Of a DNA stretch of 64,000 nt, positions 21,148 through 36,333 are shown one piece after another. The stretch is from assembly GCA_949825045.1 (NCBI GenBank), contig OX463822.1, positions 33,606,703 through 33,670,702 on the forward strand. The letters are read 5' to 3'. How positions within the stretch are numbered: position 1 is the first letter of the stretch; each line of letters opens with the position of its first letter. This DNA comes from Argyresthia goedartella (taxonomy: Eukaryota > Arthropoda > Insecta > Lepidoptera > Argyresthiidae). A model generated the notes under the pieces. That model was not told the DNA's origin and did not search any database. It was given only the letters and a program-made list of their open reading frames with translations. The position numbers and the translations under genes are program-made.

Positions 21148-22229
21148 AAAATATACTAGCCTACATAGATTTATAAACTTAAAGTCAGAAATAGAAGAAT
21201 GGAACCGTTATTTGGAATTCGTAACAATTTAAAATGTAGGTAAATCCCTATCATAATTATTTCCAGTATTATACCACAGTAGTAGTGAATATGACTTCTT
21301 TATGAATTTCAATATGTGGGCAATTGTTATTTCTAGCCAATTTCTTTAAAATAAATAAGTTTCCACGTGTATGGTTGACTGATGTAAACCTAGAAGACTG
21401 ATAATAAATCATCAGCCCGTACCGTACTGAGGCCGCGTGGTGGAATGTAGCTAAATCTTACTCGCATCCGCGTAAAGGCCTGTGCCTCGCGGTGGGGACA
21501 TAAATGGGCTACATTTAATTACTTATCGCCGGCGCGGCGCTCCGGGCCCCGAGCCTCAGTCTTGGGCTTGGGGGTGAGGTTCAGTCTGCACGAGAGCTTC
21601 ATCCTCGCCGGGGGAGGAAGGCCCTCGTCGATACTTGCGAGTCGTCGGAAACTTGTCACTAAGAACCGTCCGCGTGCTGATGAATGTGAATACTCTATAT
21701 CCTGTAGCGGTAGTTACAATACCATAAAATAATATGTATTTGGTGCACTGGATGGACATTATTTTCAGATATTTGTTTTTGTTTTGTGGAAACAAAAGCC
21801 ATTTTAGGGTTCCGAACCCTTTGTTAAAACTTTGTTTAAACGGTAGATAAAGTCCCTTTAACACCAACTATTATTTCCGGTTTGTTTTCAATATTAACAA
21901 ACAGCTGCTGTTAGCTAAAATAACTCAAGGGGTGTTTGATGTGATACGGAGTTACCTAAATTTAAAATTGTTACGAATTCCAAATCACAGTTGCTTTCTT
22001 CTACAATATTTAAATAAACCATTTTGATTTTGAAGATCCAATTCTCTATATTAAGACAATCCATGATGACGCCCCCGAATAGTCTTCGTGTTAGGTTGGC
22101 ATGTAAGAATAAAAGAACGTAACCGCCGGTCTGGTTTACTATCTGTCGATAGTTGATAAACTAGCGCATTAGTTTATCAACTTCAAAACGGTTTTGACTG
22201 TCTTACGGTGACATTATAACCAAAAAACA

Positions 22230-22460
22230 TTTTTTTATTAACTAGACAGTTTTTTTAGTAATGTGGTGCTACAAAGTTATACTGACATGATATTTGTAAG
22301 AAAGTTTTTTAATAATTGTCAGTATAACTAGAGTACCATGTTCATAAGTTCCATAACGATTATGTTAAGATAAGGAAATTATAAACGTGTTAGTTATACT
22401 GACAAAAAAAACTGGCAAATATCAAGTCAGTGTAACATATGTAACTAGTTAATAAAAAAA
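22230..22460. repeat. MITE-like element with inverted ends and four internal inverted motifs
   Basis: TTTTTTATTAACTAG at 22231-22245 is mirrored by CTAGTTAATAAAAAA at 22445-22459. Inside, AGTTATACTGAC occurs near 22277 and 22391, and its complement GTCAGTATAACT near 22318, with a variant (GTCAGTGTAAC) near 22426. The symmetry suggests a fold-back or nonautonomous DNA element. No transposase is present. Confidence 0.55.
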
Positions 22461-23266
22461 AAACATTCAAAGCTTCCCACGCTTTTATTTGTTCCATGCC
22501 GTCCCGCCGTAAGCAGCACTGTCTACGTAACATTGAAAAATGTCAAGATGCCCCTATTTCCTTCTACACGTTGTATCTGTGGCCGCTCGAACTAGACGGA
22601 CGACTGCTGGCTGCGAGTCAGACAGAGTGACGTCACCATTCACAAAGCGTTTCGGAAATGCCCGATATGTTTTTGGTCATAACTTTCGGCGTAATACTGT
22701 GGGACTATTACAACGAAAAAAAAACTGATGTAATGTCCACAACCCTGGCTTTAATTCTACGTGCTGCTTTATGCAAAATTCAGACCTTAGCCTTTATTCA
22801 TTGAGCTAGGTCTCTTTTTTTATTGCTAGAATGTTCTCCCAGCAGAATATGTTTTTCGCATTTATCTCTAAATCCTGTAGGAACACAATTTTTTCTCACA
22901 GAGCACTAATTAAGTGTATATTCAGAATTTCGAAACCCCGACCTGTTTTGCTGGAAAACGCACACACGAAAAACTGCGTCAGCTATTCGAGATAAGGTAA
23001 ACTAAGTTATCTAAGCTTGCGATCTGCATTTGTATTTTCGATGTTTAATGATATTATTGAAGTAAAACTTATTGAGTAAGCTGGCGAATGCGTTACGAAA
23101 AGTGTGATCGGGCGAGGCGAACGAGAGGTGCGCGCGCACATTTTCTTTTTCTCTTCCTCTCATAGCCAGACACAGCGCAGGAGATGTATTTTTGAAGCAT
23201 TAGAGCTAAAGAAGCTTAACTTCAGTTGTGTGGTCTAAAGCACACTCTTTTTATTATATTACCTAG

Positions 23267-23335
23267 CGGTTCCTGAACACATCAAAGAGAGCTTATGATA
23301 TGGGTGTAGATAAACTAGTGTATGTAATTGTACAT
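23267..23335. repeat. Dispersed repeat, copy 1 of 2
   Basis: GCGGTTCCTGAACACATCAA and the following ~50 bp (to TGTACATG) recur almost unchanged at 31441-31511, 8 kb away in the same orientation. No coding content. Probably part of a dispersed transposon whose ends were not resolved. Confidence 0.7.
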
Positions 23336-23968
23336 GTACTTTAAACTGAAGATTGATTTTTTATTTTGATGCCTACATTCCTGACCACATAACTATATTG
23401 CTTGGGGACATAGAATTAAAACTCACAAGCTCATTTCATTCAAATTTATTTCATCAGTTTGTTTCCGACGAAAGCGAAACCCTGAAAAAAAACTTAATAT
23501 CTAGCTGTAGATAGTTTCTATGCGGTTGACTAATAGGACTGGATGAAGTATGAAGGACAGGAATGATGTGATGTGTTGTTTTATGGGTGTTCTGCTCGCC
23601 GGCCGAACCACCTTCTAGTACTCAGACTGGATTTGTTGCACACTTGGTACCTAATCTATACCTTAATCTACCCACCTCTTAATAAATAGTGCACCATTAT
23701 TGTACAAGTTGATCCAACGAATATTACAAGTGTGAAAGTAGGGATGTTTAGATCTGTGTGTTTGTGCCTCAATCACGCTAAAATGGCTGAGTATAGCACA
23801 GAGATAGTTTATGAGCTATATTAACATATACGATACTTTTTATCCGAGTGCACCAGAAAGAAGGTAACACCCTTCAATCATTGAAATTTCATTATTTTGT
23901 CGAAGTTATTACACTGATAAGAAATCAACTGCTTCGTGAAAGAGCTAAACTGATTAATAGCTTATTCA

Positions 23969-24217
23969 TAATAATGGATATTAAAGACCAAGTGGTCCGG
24001 CCGGACAACATACTATACAGTGACTCAAGTTGTACCAAACAATAATTCTAAGTATTTAACATGCGCAACAAAAAATAAATATTCAGTGTAGATTAATGAA
24101 GTTTTATTTGGAAACTCATAATTACGTAAAAACATTGTTTGGTACAACTTGAGTCGCTGTATTGCATAGTATGCTGTCCGGTCGGACCACATTGATCTCC
24201 AAAAATATCCATTATTA
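23969..24217. repeat. 249-bp palindromic MITE
   Basis: The outer arms TAATAATGGATATT (23969-23982) and AATATCCATTATTA (24204-24217) are perfect complements. Inner arms with GTGGTCCGGCCGGACA and ACTCAAGTTGTACCAAACAA are mirrored with few mismatches around an ~80-bp centre. It has no open frame and would fold into a long hairpin, as expected of a nonautonomous element. A shorter decayed relative may follow at 24310-24480. Confidence 0.75.
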
Positions 24218-24868
24218 GGAATATGTTGCAAATCAGTTTATCCCTATCACGAAGTAGATTACAGTATATTTGTTACAAGTGCAGACTAAATAACGAAATT
24301 TTAATGATTGAAGGTGGTCCGGGACCGTGGAGAAGGACTAAGAAGCACAACCACTTTAAAAATAAAATAGCTTGTACCATTTGGAGTACTATTTTTTTTT
24401 ATAGGTGGGTAGTTACAGGTTGATATTACCTAGCAATGTGTACCAAATCCAGGCTTAGTACTAAATGTTGGTGCGGCCGGGGAACAGCACTCATTTAGTT
24501 GACGATTAAATAATTACTGAGTATGACAGTTACGCGTTATGTGGGTGTACATTATTTCGGCCCGGATGCAAAAACGACACCTTAACGTTTGACGGACACT
24601 TAGTCATGCTTTCAACGTGTCTTTTCGGTACTGCGTTCCAGTATGTCATTTAAGCGGCACTCAATTTAAGTAGCAGTCTGTGCATTCGGCTTTTGTCCCA
24701 TAAACAACACAAAATTCATCAACGAAACTTAAAAAATACTCACCCCACTTACCCATCCCCTCCCCGATCCCAAGAGAAATAAAACCACAAATCTCCGAGA
24801 CCGTATCAAGATTTATTGAAAAATCCGTCATACACGGTCGCCAGAGCTGTTTTTCTTAGTCTACGCGT

Positions 24869-29705
<4,837 letters not shown>

Positions 29706-30556
29706 GATAGCAAATTGCAGTGGGGACCCCACATAGATAAATTGGCTGGTAAATTAAGTTCTGCGGCTTACGCTGTTAGGAACATCAGGCAAAGCACGGA
29801 TGTGGCTACATCTAGGCTAGTATATTTTAGTTACTTTCATAGTGTGATGTCCTATGGTATCTTGTTGTGGGGGAAAGCAGCGGATTTTCAAACTATGTAT
29901 TTTTATTTTACAGAAAAGAGCTATTCGAGCAATTTATAATTTAAAACGAACAGACTCCTTACGAGAGCTTTTTAAAGAAATTGACATACTAACAGTAGCT
30001 AGTCAATTTATTTTCGAAAATATAATGTATGTACGCAAGAACCTTACATCATTTTCCAAACTTAGCGACAGCTGTAATGTTAACCTAAGAAATAATCACA
30101 GACTATGTGCGCCCCGTTTTAGACTCGCGAAGGTTAGCAATTCTTTCAAGGGTCAGTGCATTCTCTACTACAATAAGATACCTCTGGAGATTTTGAAATT
30201 GCCATTTGAGCAATTTAAAAAGCTTGTTAAAGCGACTTTGTCGAAAAAGGGATATTACAATGTTCAAGATTACTTAAATGACAGGACTGTATGGGGTTAA
30301 TCTGGCTCAACACAGACCTTGCTGTTAATAATTTTGTAATTATTTATTCCTGCTTATTAATCATAACAATTAAATTTTTCATATTTGTATTAGTTAAGCA
30401 CAACCTATTTTTAAAAGAGATCTAAAAATAAATCTGTGGGAGTTTCTACGCCCTTCTCCCACAGTGGTCCAATGTAGAGAAGAGGCAAAAAATGACGTTT
30501 GCTAAGTATATGTAAATATCTACAGTAATAAAGTACTTTTGACTATTGACTATTGA
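29706..30556 (+). mobile_element. E5-family non-LTR retrotransposon fragment (copy b)
   Basis: 5'-truncated copy beginning within the RT C-terminal region (KLQWGPHIDKL). It carries one small insertion that shifts the frame near 29895, then the rest of the ORF to TAA at 30298-30300. The 3' UTR and TATTGACTATTGA tail end at about 30556. It is very close to copy a, including the UTR. It sits between two ~140-bp imperfect direct repeats (29489-29625 and 30556-30690). Confidence 0.85.
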
Positions 30557-32243
30557 TAACGTCGTATAAATCGATGAAAGCCGGCTGCACGCACGAAAGT
30601 ATCACGTTCCGCCTGAGCTGAGCGTGCAAGCGAGAGCGCGGAACAATCGATAAAGACGCGATGGCCCTAAGAGTTTCTTATGATGGTATCGTATCATGTC
30701 AAATTATAGTCCGTAATCCTGACTTTACAAACAACCAATTTTTTTTATATTTATTTAAATCGATACTATTTACTGCCCGCCAAAGTGTCAAAGGACGTCC
30801 GTAAACCGACTTTACAAGCAACCATTTTTTTTAAAACATTTATTTACTTTACAAAGGACTTCCACCGACATAAACAACGGCAAAAAAATGTAAAACCCAA
30901 GAGAAATAGGATATACCTAGTCAAGCAACTGCTAATATACAGTTGCTTCTTCAGCTGGCGTCGACAGAGTATTTTCGGAATTCAATTTGGTGCTCAGGAA
31001 AATAAGAAATAGATTAGGTACCGAGAAGGCAGCCAAATTAGTCTTCCTTCTGGAACTCGTCAATTCGCACAAATTATAAGGCCAATAAAAATAAAACATT
31101 TAACATCTGTGAATCTGTTTTATAATATTTTATCTACACACGTATCATAAACCCTCTTTACTGCGTACAAAAACCGCACGTTACGATCAGCATAATGTTA
31201 AACTACTTGGTAAAAACTCATTTCTTATCTGAAAAATTACACATTAGGACCATAATGTGTAGTTTTTCTACATATTATGACATTGAAATTTCGAACGCCG
31301 ACGCCCGCCTGCGTGCCGCTCCTAGTTTGTCTGTGAAGTTGGTACTGACATTCAAATTTCGAACGCCGACGCCCGCCTGTGTGAAGTTGATACTACAGAA
31401 CAAGTTAAACAACTGCAGAGCCACAATGCCGGTCAAACATGCGGTTCCTGAACACATCAAAGAGAGCTTATGATGTGTGTGTAGATAAACTAGTGTATAT
31501 AACTGTACATAATTAGGCATTAAAACTCTCGAGTGATATTATTATGAACAGTCACATAAACTACTATTATCAACCCAAATGATTAATTTATTTATTTTAT
31601 AAGAACTTTTGGTCAGAGTGTCGATAAGGGGGCGGAAGCCCCGATTTTTATCAACTCTGCTAGACCCATCTCTAGTTGCGTTAGGTCACACACAACTTTA
31701 TGTACAACCAGCGCCCGTAGTACGTATACCCAAGCGGGATGTAGCGAGCGAGAACTATTAGTAGCTCTCCCTTACAAACACGTGTCGCGACACCCCCCCA
31801 CCGTTAACGTGCTATAGACGCTTGAGCAGAGGTCGTAAAGTGGTACTTTTACCCTACTGTCCTAATACTAGCTACGTTGTGTTAGGTCACACACGTACAA
31901 ACTTTACAACTTGGAGCCGAGCGAAGCGGAACAGAACGAGGCAACTACATAGTGCAAGGTCACACTAACGAAAAAAATCAGGTCTCGCCCCATAGTTCCA
32001 CCACTGCTACAATCTGACCATCACACCTTCTAAGGCATTATAGGTAGGTATTGATGAGGCTAACACTAAATTATTTGGAATTTGAATGAGAGACGGTATG
32101 GCATGAGATGGTATGGCATGAGGTACTCTGATTGAAATATAATATGTAAGGTAGACAACTTACTGAAATTCATAAAATAGAAAAATAAATACCAGTCTGG
32201 TCAGTATGCATTTAATTGAAGATAATAATTAGACAGTTTTAAA
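30557..32243. other. Noncoding stretch between E5 copy b and NSA2
   Basis: It contains the second flanking direct repeat (30556-30690), a tandem pair with TTTCGAACGCCGACGCCCGC (31287-31306 and 31358-31377), and the second copy of the 70-bp dispersed repeat (31441-31511). A hairpin-like GGGGGCGGAAGCCCC lies near 31630, and duplicated GTTAGGTCACACAC words near 31680 and 31880. The last ~60 bp are the NSA2 3' UTR. No gene seen. Confidence 0.55.
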
Positions 32244-33023
32244 TTATACCAACAGAACAGCATTTATACACCCATCATTCTCTGGGTTGTTAGTAACTTG
32301 AGCATACTTTCCCCAAACAACTTTACCCGCCTGTGTTACCAAACCGAGCTCAGAAATGTTCACCTCAATCACTGTACCCTTAGTTATGACCCCGAGACTG
32401 GTATACATCTGTGAACTAGGGTTCTTCTTCACACCGATGATTGGCAGACAGAATGTTGCTTTCAACTCCGGGTGTGTGACATGTGCTTTCTTGAATCTAA
32501 GTGCCATGGGCCGAATAAATCTCTCAAACTTAGGTGGTTTACGCGTGAAGTTCTCTCCCACAAATGTGACTTTAGTTACCATCCGTTTCCATGCTTTCCT
32601 CTTTGTTTTACCAGACTTTAGGACTCTGAAGACTTCTGCATCAGCCTGTGCTCTTACTTTTGGTATTGGCACATCCCATTTACCAGCCTTTTCTTTGCGT
32701 TTCTGTTTGATCATGTTGGATAGTACTTTAGCCCGGGATTGGACATCTCTGTCAAGGAGGTATACTGGTACCGCTCCTTCGGCAACCTTTTCTGTGTTTT
32801 GTTTGACATTCTTCTGTTCGTGTGCCTTGATTTTCTTTTTCATTTGAATCTTTTCATTGCGGCGTTCTTTGTTGAAGATCTTCGCCTTGATGCCTCTAAG
32901 TTTGCGAGCCTTCTCTGCTCTCTTGTGAGGCTCACGAGCCTCTCGTTTGCGTTTCCTCTCCTCGTAGTCGAGTCTTCTACCGTATAGCTTTTGATGGCGC
33001 TCAACATATTCGTTCTGTGGCAT
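32244..33023 (-). CDS. NSA2: Ribosome biogenesis protein NSA2 homologue (eS8/NSA2 family)
   Basis: One uninterrupted coding exon of 259 aa, matching the ~260 aa of animal NSA2 (TINP1). The start [20 protein letters not shown] is the family signature. It is followed by a basic helical region (about 20-90), [40 protein letters not shown] and the C-terminal beta barrel ending [18 protein letters not shown]2 is a nucleolar factor of pre-60S particles needed for 27S rRNA processing. On the minus strand ATTAAA lies about 30 nt after the stop and could serve as poly(A) signal. A noncoding 5' exon is predicted at 33412-33441. No sign of decay; clearly a functional host gene. Confidence 0.95.
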   Translation of the reverse strand: MPQNEYVERHQKLYGRRLDYEERKRKREAREPHKRAEKARKLRGIKAKIFNKERRNEKIQMKKKIKAHEQKNVKQNTEKVAEGAVPVYLLDRDVQSRAKVLSNMIKQKRKEKAGKWDVPIPKVRAQADAEVFRVLKSGKTKRKAWKRMVTKVTFVGENFTRKPPKFERFIRPMALRFKKAHVTHPELKATFCLPIIGVKKNPSSQMYTSLGVITKGTVIEVNISELGLVTQAGKVVWGKYAQVTNNPENDGCINAVLLV

Positions 33024-33411
33024 GTTGGTTGCTTAATCGGCAACTACAACAAAATTATCAGCTTAGCAAACTCTTCACTGGCCAACAATGTGTTTTATAA
33101 CCTCTTCGTTTGCAATGAGACACTGCCAATTTTGAACTTCAATTTAATAGATTTAAATGTGTGACTGTTTAAGTATTCAGGAGTAGGTAGCATTACACGA
33201 GTAATCAAAGAAACGTTAGTAAGGGATTAAAACGCGGTTTCCACGTGTCTTCTAAACCCTGCACTTTTGGAAAGGTAATTCAACCGCGAAGTTAATGCAC
33301 AAAAGACTATTTATATTACTAGAGCCCGGCTGTATTCAAAACATATTACTCACGAATATCAACAGATTTCAATAGTAATTGCAATTTATTTAACAATTTT
33401 GACAAACTTAC

Positions 33412-33441
33412 CTTACGCCGACACCATGCAACACGGAAAAG
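33412..33441 (-). promoter_or_regulatory. Likely 5' noncoding exon of NSA2 with TOP-like start and 4-codon upstream ORF
   Basis: On the minus strand CCTTTTCCGTG begins a short exon ending GTAAG followed by gtaagt (donor at 33411). An acceptor TTGTTGTAG at 33046-33044 begins the exon that holds the NSA2 ATG, giving a 368-nt intron. A start after C in a pyrimidine tract is the 5' TOP pattern of translation-apparatus genes. The exon contains a complete ATG-to-TAA mini-ORF of four codons at 33427-33413. The start position is inferred. Confidence 0.5.
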
Positions 33442-34136
33442 GAAATTAAGAATCTAAAATCAAGTGTTGCTAGTTTATTCAACGTGGATTTGTGGTCTAT
33501 AAAGATGCGTTCAAAAAATAAAATACGCTGTAAATATAAGATGGTGGCGTTTCACTGGGTTCCGTAGATAACTCATGTAGAAAAATAATATTGATTTTTA
33601 TAAAAATTTAAGTCATATTACAATAGCATTTTAGAAAACGTAGCCCATGAAATTCCAGACCTTATTAAAGCCAAAGAAGGCATAAGCCGAATGTTGCATA
33701 ATGCTTTTCCCGCACAGACGGTTAGGATTAGGAATGTAAGGTTATTAGATAGGATATGTGAATGAGTGTTACCCTGTTCACCTAGTATAGTGAGTAAAGC
33801 ATAAAGTCAAAGTCAAATTTCTTTATTCCTGTAGATATTTACATATACTTAGCAAACGTCATGTTTTGCCCCCTCTCTATATTGGACCACTATGGCAGAA
33901 GCAGGGCGCAGAAACTCTCAAAGATTGATTTTTAAATATATTTAAAAAAAATCTTGTGCTTAACTAATACAAATATTACAATATACATTTAAACTATTAT
34001 AATTAATAAACAGGAATTAATCATTACAAAATAATTAACAGCAAGGCCTGAGTTGAGTTAGATTAACCCAATAAAGTCCCGTCATTTAAGTAATCTTGAA
34101 CATTGTTATATCCCTTTTCCGTCAATGTCGCTTTAA

Positions 34137-34290
34137 CCTGCTGAGAAGCACAGAACGGAACTTTTTTGACAGAACATCACCTAGAGTACTGAAGATTCTA
34201 ATGTGGGCATTTGCTGGGCAACAATAAAAAAATTGCCTTAATTGATATGTCAATATTTTTCCTTTTCCGGCCAGCAGACAAGCGAAAGGG
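34137..34290. mobile_element. piggyBac-type MITE candidate with TTAA duplication
   Basis: TTAA at 34133-34136 and 34291-34294 flanks 154 bp absent from the other E5 copies. The ends read CCTGCTGAG... and ...GCGAAAGGG, so the terminal inverted repeat is at best 2-3 bp plus scattered matches. TTAA duplication is the hallmark of piggyBac elements; the weak termini limit confidence. Confidence 0.5.
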
Positions 34291-34319
34291 TTAACATGCT
34301 TTTTAAATTGCTCAAATGG

Positions 34320-35157
34320 TTTGCCAGAGGCAATTATAAGGAGAGCGACATCTTCGGGAGTAAAGTAAAAGGCTTGAGATGCGTGCAAAAACGAGACTAT
34401 ACTAGACTAATTTTATTATAGGAAATCCCAGCTTAAATACTAGTTTGGTACATGTTATTAATGACGTACATAAGACATAGTGAGTGATGAATATAAATAT
34501 ACCTTATCTGTGACGGTCGTCAACTTATCTTAACATTACGTGAAAATATGACTAACATAGTTGACCGGCAAAGATACTCCCCCCTTTAGGGAAAAAAATA
34601 AATGAATAAACTTATAACAATGAACAACATAAAATAAACTGGCCGCGCACTACATAAAATAAACTAAAAACTGGAAAACAGAAAAACAATAGGAAAATGG
34701 GGCTTCGCGGTTAGTAAACTAACCTAACCTATAACTGGAAAAGATCCGCAGGAGAGTCGTCTGATGCTGCAGCCGCCCATGTTTTTCAGGAATCGATGAG
34801 TCAATTTACATCGCACGTCGTTGAAGTTGTAATCACTGTTTGTTTATAATTGCGACCGTACCTACATGCTCCATGCTGCTATTACCGAAGGTTGCTGATG
34901 TTAAAAAGTCGGGTCAACACTTTGCCAGAGGCAATTATAAGGAGAGCGATATCTTCGGGAGTAAAGTAAAAGGCTTGAGATGCGTGCAAAAACGAGACTA
35001 ATTTTATTATAGGAAATCCTAGCTTACTAGGTTGGTACATGTTTTTAATGACGTACAAAAGACATAGTGCGTGATAAATATAAATATACCTTATCTGTGA
35101 CGGTAGTCAACTTATCTTAACATTACGTGAAAATATGACTAACATAGTCGACCGGCA
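34320..35157. mobile_element. Short LTR-flanked element (TRIM-like) with 7-bp duplication
   Basis: A ~240-bp sequence at 34320-34570 (from TTTGCCAGAGGCAATTATAA to GTTGACCGGCA) is repeated directly at 34921-35157 with few differences. The ~350 bp between have no open frame. CAAATGG lies immediately outside both ends (34313-34319, 35158-35164), and E5 is continuous without the insert. Two direct repeats around a short noncoding centre is the layout of terminal-repeat retrotransposons in miniature. Read on the minus strand, the repeats start TGCCGG and end near GGCA, close to the TG...CA rule. Confidence 0.6.
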
Positions 35158-35774
35158 CAAATGGAAATTTCAAAATCACCAGAGGTATTTTGTTGTAATA
35201 GAGAATGCACTGACCCTTGAAAGATTTGCTAACCTTCGCGAGTATAAACGGGGTGCAACTAGCCTGTGATTATTTCTTAGGGAAAGATTACAGCTATCGC
35301 TAAATGTTGTACGGTTTTTGCGTACATACATCATATTTTGAATGAGAGCATTATGGAAGTCACATTAACTACTATTATTTTTTATTATTCTGAAATAATC
35401 TTCTACTAAAGTAAGTACCTGTAGTCGGGTTAAAATATAGAAAATAAAACTATTATGATTATGTATTCATTTTTTCATTATTCATAGAATTCTGAATCTA
35501 AATTATCAACAGATTCATATGATATTTCATGATCTTCATGACCAGATTGTACTGATTCAACTCTAGACATATCAGACTCATTTTCAGTTGTATATCTATA
35601 TTCCAATTCTAGTTTTTTGTATAAATAAATTTATTTGATGTAAGCCATTCTGCAATTTATTTTTTTATATAAACCGAGCTTGGAGGTTTGTTCATTTGGC
35701 TAGAAATAAGATTGGATTATAATTTATTTAATAGTCATTTTTTTAAAGTAACTTTATTCATGGCATCATGGAAA

Positions 35775-36333
35775 TCAGCTTTTTTCTTCTTTATCGTTAT
35801 AAATTAACAAATTATTCGGGACGAACCCAGTCTTGCCACCACAATGAACAATTATGCATTTTTTTCTTGTAGCTACAGATACAGTAACGCCGGGCTCATT
35901 TTCGCTTTGCCAACATTTTGCATGATTGAGCGAAGTATGAATATAACTTTCATCAAGGTATAGAACAGGCATACCACACTCCCTTACATCTTTGACTTCA
36001 TATAGGTACCTGTCCCTCCATTCCACTATATCACTAATTTGACGTTGAATAAGATAATTTATTTATTTATATTCAATAAAAAATTGAATCTGATTCTAAA
36101 TCTGTGTAAGATTAAACGAAGAGATTCTCTGCCACCATCTGGTGCCAATTTATGGATTCTTTAAGAGCTGCAAGCAGCCGTTTCAAACCAGGTACTTCTT
36201 TTCGGACAGCACAAAAATCATGTATTTTATGCCTAATTGCACAAATCATACAGATTAATTTTCTTTTTGGTTTAGGTTTATTTTTCTTAGGCGTAGAAAA
36301 TACAGCTGACGTCCCACCGTTTTGTATTTTCAT
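35775..36333 (-). pseudogene. Transposase relic (Tc1/mariner-related, DDE_3 type)
   Basis: Two minus-strand fragments lie in sequence order. 36333-36112 has KPKRKLICMICAIRHKIHDF and VRKEVPGLKRLLAALKESIN, a helix-turn-helix N-terminal region. 36026-35775 has a strand with VLYLDESYIH (catalytic Asp), CWQSENEPG and IIVHCGGKTGFVPNNLL. These are the conserved blocks of a transposase family abundant in insects. The linking segment and the C-terminal catalytic residues are missing, so it is inactive. Confidence 0.65.

Larger units (their letters stand above)
17584..21165 (-). mobile_element. E5-family fragment (copy c), split by E2
   Basis: Minus-strand E5 sequence at 17584-17775 (ATATCCGCTGCTTTCTCCCA, then a CATAGGATATGTCACTATGA block) continues at 21148-21165 (AAAATATACTAGCCTA). 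The interruption is E2, flanked by AAAAT. The copy is short and diverged from the other E5 copies, so it is old. Confidence 0.65.
21166..24868. other. Long noncoding stretch with MITE-like repeats
   Basis: No coding sequence I can support. A GC-rich patch lies at 21430-21660. Two palindromic elements (22230-22460, 23969-24217) are described separately. A 70-bp sequence at 23267-23335 recurs at 31441-31511. From 24780 the sequence is the 3' flank of RpS27A. Confidence 0.6.
33801..35345 (-). mobile_element. E5-family fragment (copy d), opened by a TTAA MITE and an LTR-flanked insert
   Basis: Minus-strand E5 3' sequence runs from its tail (AAAGTCAAATTTCTTTATTC at 33808-33827) to 34136. It is interrupted by a 154-bp insert (34137-34290), resumes to 34312, is interrupted again by 34320-35157, and ends with 35165-35345. 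Both insertions are framed by short duplications, so the order of events is clear. Diverged from copies a and b. Confidence 0.75.

Noticed and set aside
32356..32987. Plus-strand open frames across NSA2
   Set aside because: Antisense shadows of the conserved NSA2 coding exon.
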